A stretch of DNA of 64,000 nt from Corticium candelabrum (Eukaryota > Porifera > Homoscleromorpha > Homosclerophorida > Plakinidae). Below are positions 1-10,732 of this stretch, one piece after another. The position numbers and the translations under genes are program-made. The notes below the pieces were generated by a model that worked only from the letters and a program-made list of their open reading frames with translations, ran no database searches and was not told the DNA's origin. How positions within the stretch are numbered: position 1 is the stretch's first letter; the number at the start of each line of letters is the position of its first letter. The stretch lies in NCBI RefSeq assembly GCF_963422355.1, contig NC_085101.1, forward strand, positions 2,068,201 through 2,132,200. The letters run 5' to 3'.

Positions 1-113
1 TAGTCTAGCATAAAGAACAGTCGGTTGTTTACAAAATATATCAATTAGTCGGTAGTGTCCTCGAGTCAATAGCAGCTACGTTTCACTGTGTCCGCGTCGT
101 GACGGTACTTAGG
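1..113. repeat. LTR-like repeat, left copy (cut by window start)
   Basis: This stretch aligns with 2622-2740 in the same orientation. Shared landmarks in order are GTCTAGCATA, CACTGTG, TCCGCGTCG and TTAGG. The two copies bracket gag, zinc-knuckle and protease remnants, so I read them as the LTRs of an old retroelement. The left end may lie outside the window. Divergence is high and no target-site duplication can be tested. Confidence 0.55.
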
Positions 114-511
114 TGAAAGTAGTGGAATCGCATATTGATTGGGTGGATCCAGTAGACCGAGGGCGTGTGGAGCAGGAGTGAGTACAGTTTATCGAGCCAA
201 GTGATGACTTCGAAACTGAGTGCTGAGACGCGCGCTGCAGTTGGCAGCGCATTGGATCGTGGCTGGTGAGTTGATCAAGTCAGTGACTGTACGTTATGAC
301 CGAGTGCGCCTAGTAGTGCAACCGGCTGGAGCAGTGGCACCTCCTTCATATGGTACGAGATTTATAGCAATGCTGGAGTTCTCCGACGACGATGTCAAAG
401 TCTGCATAGAATGTTTTGGCTTTTTTGTGTACATGAACAGAGGCGTAATGCAGACTCTTTAGTCAAACCCTACACACGTGCCTGAAAAGTAGATATTTTG
501 CAGTTTATCGT

Positions 512-690
512 AGGCTTACAGCAGACGAGAAGAATTCATACGACAACTTTTTGAACGCTCTCAAGACAACTCTGCATCCTGCCACTGGCGAGAAACAACG
601 TTTAGCAAAACGCTAGTTAACAGAACTTTTACTGTGTGAAGGAGAAGCTTTAGAAGTCTTCGCTCGAAACCTTACAAATTTGCCAAACCG
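512..690 (+). pseudogene. Gag-like remnant of the LTR element
   Basis: One frame reads about 60 codons with a single TAG at 614-616. It contains the stretches ADEKNSYDNFLNALKTTLHP and ALEVFARNLTNLP, which have the helical, charged character of a retrotransposon gag capsid region. It lies between the left LTR-like repeat and a zinc knuckle, the usual place for gag. The start and end are not preserved, and the rest of 113-511 holds only short frames that I cannot assign. The call rests on position and character rather than a firm family match. Confidence 0.4.
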
Positions 691-1049
691 ATCTATATTC
701 TAGGTTTACAGCTTAAAAGCTACGCGAGCAAAACCTAATCCATCTTATCGTGGAATATCTGCAGCCTCTTTAGTAATGAATTGGAAATCCACCCGGATGC
801 GGCGAGGCAAGGCATGATAACACGTGCTTGTGAAATGGTGCCGCTTCAGTCTTGCAGAGGCATCGACTCGAGAAGCGGGCTACTCGTGTGACTAGCGTTT
901 CTGGGTCTGATGCAAACTCCATTTTTGTGACTCTATAGAAGACCTTTCAGGCAGATTAGCCAGGAAGGAGAATGAGGCGGTAATTACTAGTGATTTTCCA
1001 GGCGTGAGAAAGATAGCTTCTCCGCGTGTTGATAAAGAGTAAAGCCCTT

Positions 1050-1109
1050 TGTTGTTTTGACTGTAACAATTATGGTAGTCTACGAAAACACGATCCTGGC
1101 AAATGCTTA
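1050..1109 (+). pseudogene. Gag zinc-knuckle remnant
   Basis: The frame from 1050 reads CFDCNNYGSLRKHDPGKC, a C-x2-C-x8-H-x4-C arrangement close to a retroviral-type CCHC knuckle but with wider spacing before the histidine. It follows the gag-like stretch and precedes the protease remnant, as expected for gag order in an LTR element. It is not part of a long open frame. Confidence 0.45.
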
Positions 1110-1228
1110 GGCGCGGGTTAAATTAGGATGCAACAAGATGGGTCGTTCAGTGATAAAGTGCCCTACAATAACACGTTTTCGAAATGACAGCATGATGTGT
1201 CGTCTGGACGGGAAGATCCGACCAGGAA

Positions 1229-1420
1229 GTGGTCTTGGTAGGAAGGAAGAGAGCTAGAGCAGGGGTGCGTGGTGTGTCTACGGAACTAATTCGTCCAGTA
1301 GTCGAGAAAGGCTATCTGGAAAATGAGTCTGCTTTATTTGCTATCGATACGTGGTCTGTGGTGTCATTGATTCCCAGAGAGTTGCCATATTGCAGTGTAT
1401 GTTTTCAAAGATGGTTCTAG
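1229..1420 (+). pseudogene. Retroelement aspartic protease remnant
   Basis: The 63-residue frame contains LFAIDTWSVVSLIP. This matches the flap-proximal motif of retroelement proteases, where the catalytic triplet is D-T-G or D-S-G; here the glycine has become tryptophan, so it cannot be an active protease as written. A second frame just downstream (about 1397-1480) continues in a protease-like way, which implies a frameshift. No reverse transcriptase can be recognised in this element. Confidence 0.5.
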
Positions 1421-1570
1421 TCCAATAACATTAGACGAATGTTGTTTAGACTATGCAGGAGTTTGTAAACTCCCAGTGATGTTAGGTGGCTGGAGGAAGC
1501 AGCAGCAGTTTTGTACTGGATGTTCCGGCTGGGCTAAGGCAAGATAGTAGGGAGCTATGAAAATCAGTTG

Positions 1571-1920
1571 ATAAAAATATTTGTTGGCGGTCTGTCATAA
1601 ATCACAACAGAATCCGACGTTCGTCAGTACTTCTCACAGTATGGAAAGGTTTTGGAGATTGCGTTAATGATTGATCCCTCGCCCAAGCGCGTGAGAGGGT
1701 TTAGATTTGCAGGGTACCTGGAATATCGGGGCTATACTGAAGGTTTTCCCTGAATAAAGAAAACATCTACCTCTCTATCCATCTATCTATCTGTCTATCT
1801 ATTCGGAACTTTCGACTCGGAAGATTTGCAGAAAAGGTCTGTAAATGGCAGCTTCATTCTATAAAAGGCAAATGGTCGAGCCAAAGAAGGCAGTTGTGAG
1901 ACCTGGCAGAGATAATCCGG
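1571..1920 (+). pseudogene. RRM (RNA recognition motif) remnant inside the LTR element
   Basis: The frame from 1571 reads IKIFVGGLS, a stop, ITTESDVRQYFSQYGKVLEI, then RVRGFRF before a TGA at 1751. This is the order of an hnRNP/Musashi-type RRM: RNP2 (KIFVGGL), helix 1, and RNP1 (RGFGF type, here RGFRF). After a short TCTA microsatellite (about 1766-1803), the frame from 1845 contains RQMVEPKKAVVRPGRD. That matches the last beta strand and tail of such RRMs. The domain is therefore nearly complete, but broken by one stop (TAA at 1598-1600) and by the microsatellite with its frameshift. Further downstream (to 2087) the frame is basic and unassigned. It lies between LTR-like ends with gag and protease remnants upstream, so it may be a captured host exon or a nested processed pseudogene. 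Confidence 0.6.
1766..1803. repeat. (TCTA)n microsatellite
   Basis: Imperfect tetranucleotide tract that interrupts the RRM remnant between its RNP1 motif and its last strand. Confidence 0.85.
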
Positions 1921-2621
1921 CTGGAACAAGTATAAATTCTGTTAAGTCAGACAAGATTTGTAGAGCAAGGGAAGTATTGGAGGTTCAAATCAACGTCTTT
2001 CAAAAGCGGCAGAGGAATAACTATGAAAGGAGGAAAGAAAAGGTTTTGTGGCAGGAGATTATGTATGACTGCACAACCCAGCGTTGAAGCGACAGATGGT
2101 ATCCAAATTACGCTGTCCATATGAAGGCCTTATGTTGTCGTGAGAGCAGGTTACTCACAACAACTATGTGATTCGGAAGTAGGGAAAAGTGCCACTAAGA
2201 GAGTCAATCGGGATCGTATGAAAGTGTGCTATCAAAAGTCAAGGATTTTAGAAAAATCAGAACAACTGAGGAAGGACAATGTACAAAATACTGGAGATGA
2301 GCAATTCGAAAGATATAATATAATGAGAATGTCTTAGTTGAAGATGTATGGGAGATGGGCAAAGGAACACCAACAGAGGACGAGGCAGCATAGGATGACG
2401 TAGCAGCAGCAGAGCCCATTGCAGACCTGAGGTACACTCACTAGTGTACTTACGGGACTGTGACTGTACGTAAAGATGAGGATTGACTTAAGAATGATAT
2501 TGAGGTGTGTTGCAGGTTGTTCAACTTTTCGGGTTGTATAATGGAGTAGTGTTTGCAGTTGCGTGTATGGCCATAATTAAGAAGGAAGAAATTAGTGATG
2601 TTGTTGTGTTGCTAATTAGAT

Positions 2622-2740
2622 TTGTCTAGCATATAGAGCACTCGGTTATTTGCATAATATATAGCAGTTAGTTAGAAGCGTACTTGATTCCGGAGCATTT
2701 ACGTGCCACTGTGTGTCCGCGTCGCGGCGTTCCAGTTAGG
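2622..2740. repeat. LTR-like repeat, right copy
   Basis: Direct repeat of 1-113 (see that entry). It is followed by unrelated sequence from about 2741. It could be the 3' LTR of the element at 1-2740, or the 5' LTR of a second broken element continuing to the right. Confidence 0.55.
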
Positions 2741-2944
2741 ATTATAAGACATATGGTCGCATGTTGTGATCGAATCAGTAACAGTGTCGTTACAACCATG
2801 GAGCTTAAAAAGAGAACCTTAATAGATAAGGTCATAGACCATGTCTTGCTGCATTTTGGGTGCGATAGCAGCACTTGGTACTAGCCTCGGAAGACAGGCT
2901 CTTCCGCGCAGTCGCTGAGCAAAACACACGTGAATCACGCCAGT

Positions 2945-3062
2945 AGGAGGAGCTTTTGCCGTTATTGCTCCAGCGCCAGAGCAGCCTGGTCGCTTTAGAG
3001 AACGTCATATTGACGTGGGACCCCGGATCCGGTTGGATATCATGAATAAGACTAATTCGATT
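2945..3062 (+). repeat. Dispersed repeat, inverted partner of 3972-4085
   Basis: The reverse complement of 3972-4085 matches this segment closely. Shared landmarks are TTTTGCCG, ATTGCTCCAGCGC, CTGGTCGCTTT, GAACGTCATA, GTGGGACCCCGGAT and CTAATTCGATT. Translated in the minus sense of the right copy it reads LVAFENVIVAWDPGFGI, which looks retroelement-derived. The stretch between the copies (about 3063-3971) shows no gene or repeat I recognise. Confidence 0.7.
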
Positions 3063-3971
3063 TCCTAATGAGTTTGTTAATGTAATTAATTGCGTTTGAT
3101 ACATAAAGCGTAGACAAGCCCTCTGCGGAGAGCGCTTGAACACGAAAGCCAGTGAAGCTGTTGACGGACAAAGTGCTGGTGAATAATCAGCACAAGAATG
3201 GCTTACATGGGAATGGCCAGGGTAAATCTACACTCTCCAGCAAAGTTTCTTTTTACAGAACTCATCTGCATGTTTGAAAACGACGTAGCAGTGTTCACAC
3301 CACTCTTGCGCGTCTCGAGTACACTCTAACATCTAGTCTGTGGGGAAATGGTGTGAGGAATGCCGGCCCTGTTTCACTCAACGCCTCATCAAAGCAGAAT
3401 ACAACTTTTTGACCTTTCCAGAAGGGACCGGAGTGCACTTCGTGATCAGATTCCGTGTATTGCTAACACAGTCTATCTGAAATGAATGTGTGAAGGTACT
3501 TTCGACCTTGTAAGCATCTCGTTTTACGATATCGGTTTGGATCTCCTCACGGTGAACTGGAAACACCTAGGCGTGAGAAAACAGCAGTGCAGTGGACCTG
3601 ACATGTTCAGGAAGTGTAGAGTTGACTTGTAGTTGCATGTGTTGTGTGCTACGTACGATTTCATGCATGATCTCATACATGTTTCAATGCATGGATTCTG
3701 AATGCTACATACGCTAACCGCGTACAATACATGAGTTCATTTCTCAAACAACCGCTCTACAGATTGATAGTCATCTAGATTCGGCGGTGTACTGTTGGCA
3801 AAACTGAATGCTGAAAGAAGTCGTGACACCGCAGAATAATACATGGCTGAGCTGTATATACACATACTAGAAGCGAACAATGATGGCAACTACGTTCCTG
3901 TAACTTCGTGCAAAAATGGCAAGTGCGTGAAGCGATGCCGCGTCGTTACTCAACTCTCATACTTACAAGCT

Positions 3972-4245
3972 TAGCTAATCGAATTAGCCTATCCAAGCAA
4001 TGATACCGAATCCGGGGTCCCACGCCACTATGACGTTCTCGAAAGCGACCAGACTCTTCTCGCGCTGGAGCAATTCCGGCAAAAGAATGTATTTCCAAGC
4101 GAGGACAGAGAGTAACCCTTCGTGATACATACGGGGAATCGTCTGGATATCTCGTGGCCAATTGTCTGCTTCTGTTGCAGGCTGAACCATAAGCTTCCTG
4201 CAGGAAGATACTAAGCGTTCTATCATTATTTCAGCAGTTTAGTAT
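3972..4245 (-). repeat. Degenerate retroelement fragment (two repeat blocks)
   Basis: On the minus strand, 4226-3984 is an open frame of 80 codons (MIERLVSSCRKLMVQPAT at its start). Its 3' half is the inverted partner of 2945-3062. Its 5' half (4128-4245) matches 62640-62760 in the same plus-strand orientation, with shared landmarks GGGGAAT, AGCTTC and CTGCAG. Three fragments of one repeat family therefore lie in this window. The helical, charged frame is consistent with gag, but I cannot name the family. Confidence 0.5.
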
Positions 4246-4807
4246 TGAGTGCGAGGTCCCTTTGAAAGCTGCTACTCTATGCAGGAACTTGATGAGAACC
4301 GTCATGAGGGTCTCTAGTGATGTCATGTTCCAGCCGTGCTTGGTATATTAGACAAAGGTAAGTCTCGTAACAACCGGGAACTCTGATAGCGATATGTCGT
4401 ACTGGTCAGTAAAAGTTGAGATTGCGTTAGGCTTGGTAAGAAGCAGGAGTGCGTAGGTGGAGGAGAATGGAATGTTGCAGTATTCACCAGCGGTTTCCCT
4501 TTCATATGGATTAACTAGCAGATATTTGCAGCACAAGAAATCAGCTCTAAGGAGAGCCTCAGTTACATCGGCAAATGTGAAAGTTTACTAATGTGTTTGA
4601 AGAAAAAACGAGACAGAGTTCGCAATTCTGTACGTCCCTGTTGATCTAGCTTTGGTTACCGGCAGCAGAAGTCCAAGTTGAGTTATATTCAGGTTTAATC
4701 TCCTAGCTGAATTCGAAAGAACGCTAACCTTTTCCCTACTGTTCATGCCAAACTTCCGATTGGAGACACATTCGCATACTAAGAAAAAATCCAGTTGCCA
4801 TTAATAA

Positions 4808-4809
<2 letters not shown>

Positions 4810-4852
<43 letters not shown>
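4810..4852. repeat. (TA)n microsatellite
   Basis: Uninterrupted TA tract directly before the LINE-type fragment. The stretch 4246-4809 shows no gene I can support. Confidence 0.95.
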
Positions 4853-4855
<3 letters not shown>

Positions 4856-5438
4856 CTTCTTTGCGTTTGCGTTTGGGAATTCCGGTTTTTCCAGCACCCC
4901 CCACTCAGTCCGTTGTGTGTGCGGTCATAAATTGGACATTTTTGGTGACCATGCTCTTGGCTGTGGTCCTCTTCGGATTAAGCGACATGATGGCTTATGT
5001 GACGTCATCTTCCACTGGTTGCTAATAGACATCTCCAATGTACGTCGAGAACAACGCTGTTCCTCTCATTCTATGACAAGACCAGGTGACGTTTTCCATC
5101 CCGACTTTTCCCTAGGCAAGGCTGGTTATTTCGACATTTCCGTAAGGAAATCGTTCACTCCCTCTCACCTTATTAATGCTGCCATAAAAGCTGGTGCTGC
5201 TGCTGAGGCTGGGGAAGTGGACCAAGATGAGCGCCATCTTGCTAACGTTTCAAGTTATGGCTGTTTGTTCTACCCTCTTGTGGTGGAATCATACGGAGTG
5301 TGGGCTGCACATAGTCTGGAGGTGTTGAGATCAATTGTAAAGAAGTCTCTTCTATCATCTGGCTTGTCTCGGGCCAAGCTTTCAGGCAATTTCACGAACA
5401 GTTATCTGTTCGTTAAAGGCAGTATAACTCAAGACTGA
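4852..5438 (+). pseudogene. LINE-type element, C-terminal end with restriction-like endonuclease features
   Basis: One frame starts MTSLRLRLGIPVFPAPP; about 20 codons on, a second frame takes over (from 4917, 173 codons). It reads CGHKLDIFGDHALGC, a C/H cluster usable as a zinc finger, then RPGDVFHPDF with GYFDISV about eight residues later. Many invertebrate non-LTR retrotransposon proteins end this way after the reverse transcriptase: a CCHC-like finger followed by a PD-(D/E)xK-type endonuclease. Which family it belongs to (R2/R4-like or other) I cannot settle. The reverse transcriptase itself is absent, so this is a 5'-truncated copy, and the frame change near 4915 marks it as dead. It ends with TGA, then about 110 bases of 3' tail before the TA tract at 5547. 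Confidence 0.6.
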
Positions 5439-5545
5439 TTAGTGACTATCTACCTAATTATTATAACTTAGACTCTTTGTGCTTCCGTCCTTAGGGCGGA
5501 TATGTGTTATCTGTGATATCTGTATTATATACAAATATATGGTTT

Positions 5546-5546
<1 letters not shown>

Positions 5547-5587
<41 letters not shown>

Positions 5588-5845
5588 GTGTGTATATACA
5601 TATATACAAGCTCCAATGCCCGGCTTCGCCCGGGGGGGGGAGACAACACCCGGGTAATAGTTCAATCACACAAATTATTGATTTGCAGACACTGTTTGCT
5701 GTTAATGACAGACAGACAGTACAGACAGACACACAAACAGACAGACACACAAACAGACAGACAGGTCACCTTTATAGGTAGAGATTACAGCAGAAAGTAT
5801 CTAAAAATGCGTTTGATGGTTGGAGAGGCAGAGGGGGTGTAGCCA
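5547..5845. repeat. Dispersed repeat, plus copy, with (TA)n and (CAGA)n tracts
   Basis: A TA tract (5547-5578) is followed by ACAAGCTCCAATGCCCGG, a GC-rich hairpin CCCGG-CTTCG-CCCGGG, a CAGA tract (about 5707-5762), then CAGGT, CACCTTTATAGGTAGA and GCAGAAAGTAT. The same order occurs in reverse complement at 6925-7140. The conserved blocks at both ends define a dispersed repeat of about 250 bp with a microsatellite on one side, as for the 3' end of a short retroelement. Confidence 0.7.
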
Positions 5846-6440
5846 GGTCACGTACAGTTTGTATAGAGAGATCTTTGTAGATTTCCAAACTCTGCTCTAG
5901 CTAGAGTGTTGGTTATCATCCCTGTGCAAAAAAGTTCCAATCACAGCACAAACCAATTACACTAACTTATGCCTTTGTCAGCGAAACCTGAGTCAGTCCG
6001 TCTGTTCGGAGGCATTGTACAAACACAAAAACATGTAGCGTATACACTTGCAATTGAATAGCACTCCCGGATATTGCGCAGCCAGTAGACTGTAATGTTT
6101 TGTCAGTAACCGTTTACTGTCACTAACTAGCCGTGGTGTAGCCGAATTTGGCTCGCGCACGAAGAATTCACTAATGTCGAAAGTGAGACTGTGGTCGCCT
6201 TCCTGACTTCTCCCACGACAACGCCATTTCCCGTGGATCGCGCGAGCAGGAGCTCGCGCGCGTATATCTCCGGAACGGCGAATCGTATCTCCGTCGAATT
6301 TAGACTGCCCGTTCCCGACGTCAGACGGTACGCGCTGAGCGTGTCGTTTATTGCGGGCGACGCTGGGAAACGAAAGATATTTTCCTGATATCCGGGTCTT
6401 GAAAATACGCCCACAGTCGTTTGCCACTCTACGACCGTTG

Positions 6441-6680
6441 AAGAGCTGCCGTGTTTGATGCACCTCTTGCCCGAAACGCCAGCAACGTCTTCGAAGAGAC
6501 GACGTTCAGCGGGACTGTCGAAATGACGAGAGTCGGTACGAGTCGTGACTTCGTTATATACGGAGCTGCCGTGTTTAATGCACCTGTTCTCCGAAACGCC
6601 AGTAACGTCTTCGATGAAACGCCGTTCAGCGAGACTGTCGAAATGACGAGAGTCGGTACGAGTCGTGACTTCGTAAGATA
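6441..6680. repeat. 120-bp tandem duplication
   Basis: Two direct copies start at 6444 and 6564, both beginning AGCTGCCGTGTTT and both containing GTCGAAATGACGAGAGTCGG. They differ at scattered positions. The period of 120 keeps frame on either strand. Confidence 0.85.
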
Positions 6681-6736
6681 CGGGGAACGGATTATCCGGG
6701 TGAGTACTGCATGTGACTTCCAGTTCTCCTCTGATG

Positions 6737-6865
6737 GATTCGTCTAACTGCACGTGAATTCATTTAGGACAGCGCAATATCCGTGAGTGCTATACGATTC
6801 GTCTAACTGCACGCGACTTTATTTCATTCAACGGGACAGCGCAATATCCGGGAGTGCTATACGAT
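6737..6865. repeat. 59-bp tandem duplication
   Basis: GATTCGTCTAACTGCACG occurs at 6737 and 6796, each followed by GACAGCGCAATATCCG and AGTGCTATACGATT. The last part also forms the right arm of the inverted repeat 6035-6880. Confidence 0.8.
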
Positions 6866-6924
6866 TGCAAGTGTCTACGCGACATTTTAATTCACTGCAA
6901 TCATTAATGGCCAACATCACCTAT

Positions 6925-7120
6925 GATACCATCAAAAGCATTTTTAAATACTTTCTGCTATAATTTCTACCTATAAAGGCGACCTGTCTCTCCTCCACTT
7001 TTGTGTTGTATTGGCTCTATATCTATGACAAACGTGTGTGTCAACTGCGGCGCTATGAAGTGGGAAGGAGAAGCACCTGGCATGTGTTGTCCCCCGGGCG
7101 AAGCCGGGCATTGGAGCTTG

Positions 7121-7140
<20 letters not shown>
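6925..7140 (-). repeat. Dispersed repeat, minus copy of 5600-5845
   Basis: The reverse complement shows the same order as 5547-5845: ACAAGCTCCAATGCCCGG, the GC hairpin, then CAGGTCGCCTTTATAGGTAG and GCAGAAAGTAT. The segment between the blocks differs: there is no CAGA tract here. The two copies point towards each other and flank the inverted-repeat element. Confidence 0.7.
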
Positions 7141-7322
<182 letters not shown>

Positions 7323-8240
7323 ATCTATACACTGAGGAGCTAACGCCTATGCCCTAGCTCATAGTAGGTGACGCCTTGTTGCAATGTCATTGAAACCATA
7401 TAAGAATATTTAGAGCAGACTGTATGTCGATGGCAATACCTTGGTAGCTTTCTGTTGAAGGAACTTGACGCAAAGCTAACGCGACCGAAACATCCTCTAT
7501 GTCCACCACTTTGTTGCCTCCTGCAAAGCACAGATTGACACATACTTGAGCAAAGACAGCGCATGCAGTCGCGTACACAGTTACATGTACAAGTAAATAC
7601 GTCATTCTTAACAATGACGGCATACATATGCACGGATCTAACGTAGCCGATTGGCAAATGGCAGCTTTGGAAAGGGTCCACACAATGACTGCTTGTATTT
7701 CACAAAACGTGCATTATGTGAAAGTATATCTTTATATCTATATTACGCCAGTTACCTCCACTAGCGTCCAATATTATCAGCAGATTTCAATTTTGAAATG
7801 TTCCAATTAACATTCATAGATATATAGTATTACAATTGACTAATAAGTGAGATCAATGTTAAGTGAAGGGTACCATGGTCAACTTATCGATATCAATTAC
7901 GTACTATGCCTGCTAGCAATTTTCACAATTTTATTCCGTCCTCTTAGTGTTAGAGTAGTCACCGCTGTTTCACCTTCGGTCGAAGCCGGATCTCTTTTTC
8001 CGGCTTCTATGTTCTTACCATTGATCATTGTGATAGTTGTAAGTACTCCCCTTCGCTCTAAATCGGAAAGCGATTGGGTGTCGTTTCCTTTCGCTGTGGC
8101 GTCAAGGTAGAAACCAGAAGACTATTCTGGTGCCAAGAAGATGTGAATTTTTATCCATAAAATGGCAGGCAGGCACAGTATATTAGCTAGAAAGACCAGA
8201 TATTAAAAGAGAAAACTTATATCAGCTTAGGAGCATGACA

Positions 8241-8241
8241 T

Positions 8242-8289
<48 letters not shown>

Positions 8290-8307
8290 CCCTCTCCCTC
8301 TCCCTCT

Positions 8308-8361
<54 letters not shown>
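8241..8361. repeat. (CT)n microsatellite
   Basis: Pyrimidine tract of CT with an internal CCTCTC variant section. Confidence 0.95.
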
Positions 8362-8367
<6 letters not shown>

Positions 8368-8713
8368 GAGATCGAATTAGTGGGTTTTCTAGTGGACTGT
8401 CCGACTTTTGATAGTGTCCGGTAACGGGGTACGTATACTCCGGCTCTTGACTAGGACACTTGAAGACAAAACACGTAATCTATAACAGAAGTTTATTTTG
8501 AAAGTCTTTTCTAGCCCTAACGTAAGACTCTGCGTCGGCGTATAGTCAGTTTCGACTCGATAACCTGTGAGATGAAACTGAATCATGGGTCCCCTACAGA
8601 GGGGTCGACCTTAAATTATTGCATCAAATTCAAGACATAAACGACTAGCTCAAGCCTGTCAAACAGTATCGTACAAATATTATTTCTAATTTATTCTAAT
8701 ACATTTGTATTAC

Positions 8714-9035
8714 TTTGTTCACATGGCGACTCCGGAGATGAGTCCATTCGTGCAGAAACTAAATTCATACTTCCGGCTACCTGTGGTTGCTTACTTAAAA
8801 TTGCAGCTTTTAGTAACGAAAGCTTAGTAGAATCGCTACCAATTACACCTTTCAGTTGATCAACTTAAAGCATTCGCATTTGTTTTCGATGACCGTCATC
8901 CGCTTCGTTGCTTCTCGTGAAAGGGAGCTCATTGCCAAGGAACTCGTTTAAAACGTGGAAATCTAAATGTTCTTCCAAATGAGTCCATTGGCGTGTACTC
9001 AAAGACACGGCAGCACTTTCTTCATAGTCAGACAT
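8714..9035 (-). pseudogene. Dead copy of first coding exon (paralogue of 10733-11054)
   Basis: Reading from ATG at 9035 the frame begins MSDYEESAAVSLSTRQWT and follows the intact copy closely, then meets TAA at 8865-8867 after 56 codons; similarity continues past the stop (VDQL, STKLSLL, QP..AGSMNL). The splice donor position is retained as AAA|GTAATA. The function is unknown: the protein is acidic and hydrophilic with no motif I recognise. Upstream sequence to about 9310 is also duplicated, including TCACGTGAG. The stop and altered donor suggest this copy decayed after a segmental duplication. Confidence 0.6.
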
Positions 9036-9310
9036 GAGTGTATCATGGGGCTCATCTAAGTGATCGACTCACGTGAGCAAATTTTTTGAGGCATGCATAT
9101 CTTGACAGTTGACCCACAACCCAAAAAGCCATTGCTTTGCATTCTAATTCGGGTAAGTCTAGTAAAAAACAGTTGGAGAATTGTCTCTCAATTAGATCGT
9201 TTGTCGTGGAAAGGGAACGATTCTTCGATACCAGAATACCTACTAGTTGACTGCATCCACACCTACCGGTCTGAAACATGCGGCAGCAATGACCAACAAC
9301 AAGAAACAAA

Positions 9311-10646
9311 CCTAGAAGAGACTGCACGCTTTGCAAGAAATTTGCGACCGTGACAATACAAGATTTGCTCCTTCATACGAGCTACTAGACAACGAAGGAG
9401 CCGTCTCATTCCTGTTCTCGTCTCTATTGTTATGCACAAGTGATGACGTTGAAGAGTTTCAATACTATATCTGAATGGCGCAAAGGCTCGAGAATGGCAC
9501 TGGGAGCTCTCCGCTCCTGAATTTTTTTGACTGTTTCTAGTGTATTAGGCAAGTATATGTCTTCAAACAAAGAAATGAATAGTTTTTGTAGATTTGGTCC
9601 TAGCTCAAAGAAGCACAATACCTACACGCCCACGTTTCCGAACACAAAATCCAATAATAGGTAGATTTTTGATAGTTTTATAAAAAATTTATAGTACAGC
9701 TATAATATGTGGTACAGCTCGGACACCAATGCAACGGTTGCGCAATTGCTTCAATTTTTAACCACATTAGTTGTAGCTATAGACAGCTACAGTTTCCGTT
9801 CGTTATAAGTTAGCTTATTCAAATACCACATAATGTCTAGCAGGCTACCAAAACGCTACATCATATTAGATTTCGTGTCCAGGTACGTGGACACTTCGAT
9901 AGCTTATTACGTTCCTTTGACTAAATGCGCACCAGTTACAAATGTAATAAGATCGTGAATTTCTCTTTGTTTCAAAACGCAGCCATGTCTAATACTTGCA
10001 GCTACACAAGAAAGAAACCCACCAGCACTCTCATTGCAGAGGTCAAGACGTTCATCAAGTCCGTGCGCTTTTCGGTTTCTGAAGAAACCCTTCAACATGT
10101 ACCAAATAGATGGGAGAAATGGAAAATCGGTTGCATTCATCACCTATTTCAGTTGTATACAGTTACATAATAGTACCCACGATAACGAAGTCCAGGTAGT
10201 CGTGGTTGCAACCACTTCAATAGGCTAAGATTGACAAAAGTCCTTTAGTATGACGTTTGGTTGTATTCTTCTTACAACGGTAGGGGAAATGGGTTTTTTA
10301 GCAACTATGGTTGACTCTGTGAGGTGGAGAAAAGGTGTGGAGACAGTCATTTAATATTTAATTAATGTGCACCACATCTTCTGTACTATCAGCTTGCAAA
10401 ACCATATTTTAACCTTGCAACAGAATACTTTTGTACATAGTAATATGATTATACATACTGCATGTATACAAACATATATAAGTGGGTCATATGTAGTTAT
10501 CCGACAGACAGTGTGGGCCACAAAAATTATTAGTAGGTATATTTGCAGGGATCACATATCGAACTATGCGGACCTCACCAAATTTTGCCAATTCCCCACC
10601 CTACCCCAGGACACTTAATATTGACGCCCTCTTAGAGCATCTAGTC
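9311..10646. other. Stretch without a supported gene
   Basis: This lies between the two duplicated exon copies. Short frames exist on both strands (for example 9618-9430 minus and 9925-10170 plus) with protein-like composition, but none has a start, flanking splice sites and family resemblance together. If the intact exon at 10733-11054 is transcribed leftward, its next exons should be here. Confidence 0.4.
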
Positions 10647-10732
10647 GAAATTCAAGCATACACGACTAGCTAAAACGGGCGACTCAATAATACACGAGCA
10701 TTTAATAGTATAGCCAAACGATTCTGTCTTAC

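Larger units (their letters stand above)
6035..6880. mobile_element. Small inverted-repeat element (candidate non-autonomous)
   Basis: The arm at 6035-6083 matches the reverse complement of 6834-6880 over about 45 bp, with shared CACTTGCAAT, TAGCACTCCCGGATATTGCGC and GTAG/CGTA at the outer edge. Between the arms lie a 120-bp tandem duplication and a 59-bp tandem duplication. Both strands have frames of about 100-200 codons across the 120-bp duplication because the unit is a multiple of three, so I do not call a gene. No target-site duplication or transposase was seen; the mobile reading is an inference from the arms. Confidence 0.45.

Noticed and set aside
7387..7683. Minus-strand frame with a stretch (NKVVDIEDVSVALALRQ) resembling a histone-fold helix, and a donor-like CAAG|GTATTG
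   Set aside because: The resemblance is short, the flanking frames do not splice together, and the putative inner intron would be only 25 bases.
7847..8040. Plus-strand frame with two hydrophobic segments ending at GTAAGT
   Set aside because: One donor-like site and hydrophobicity are not enough; no start, acceptor or family match.
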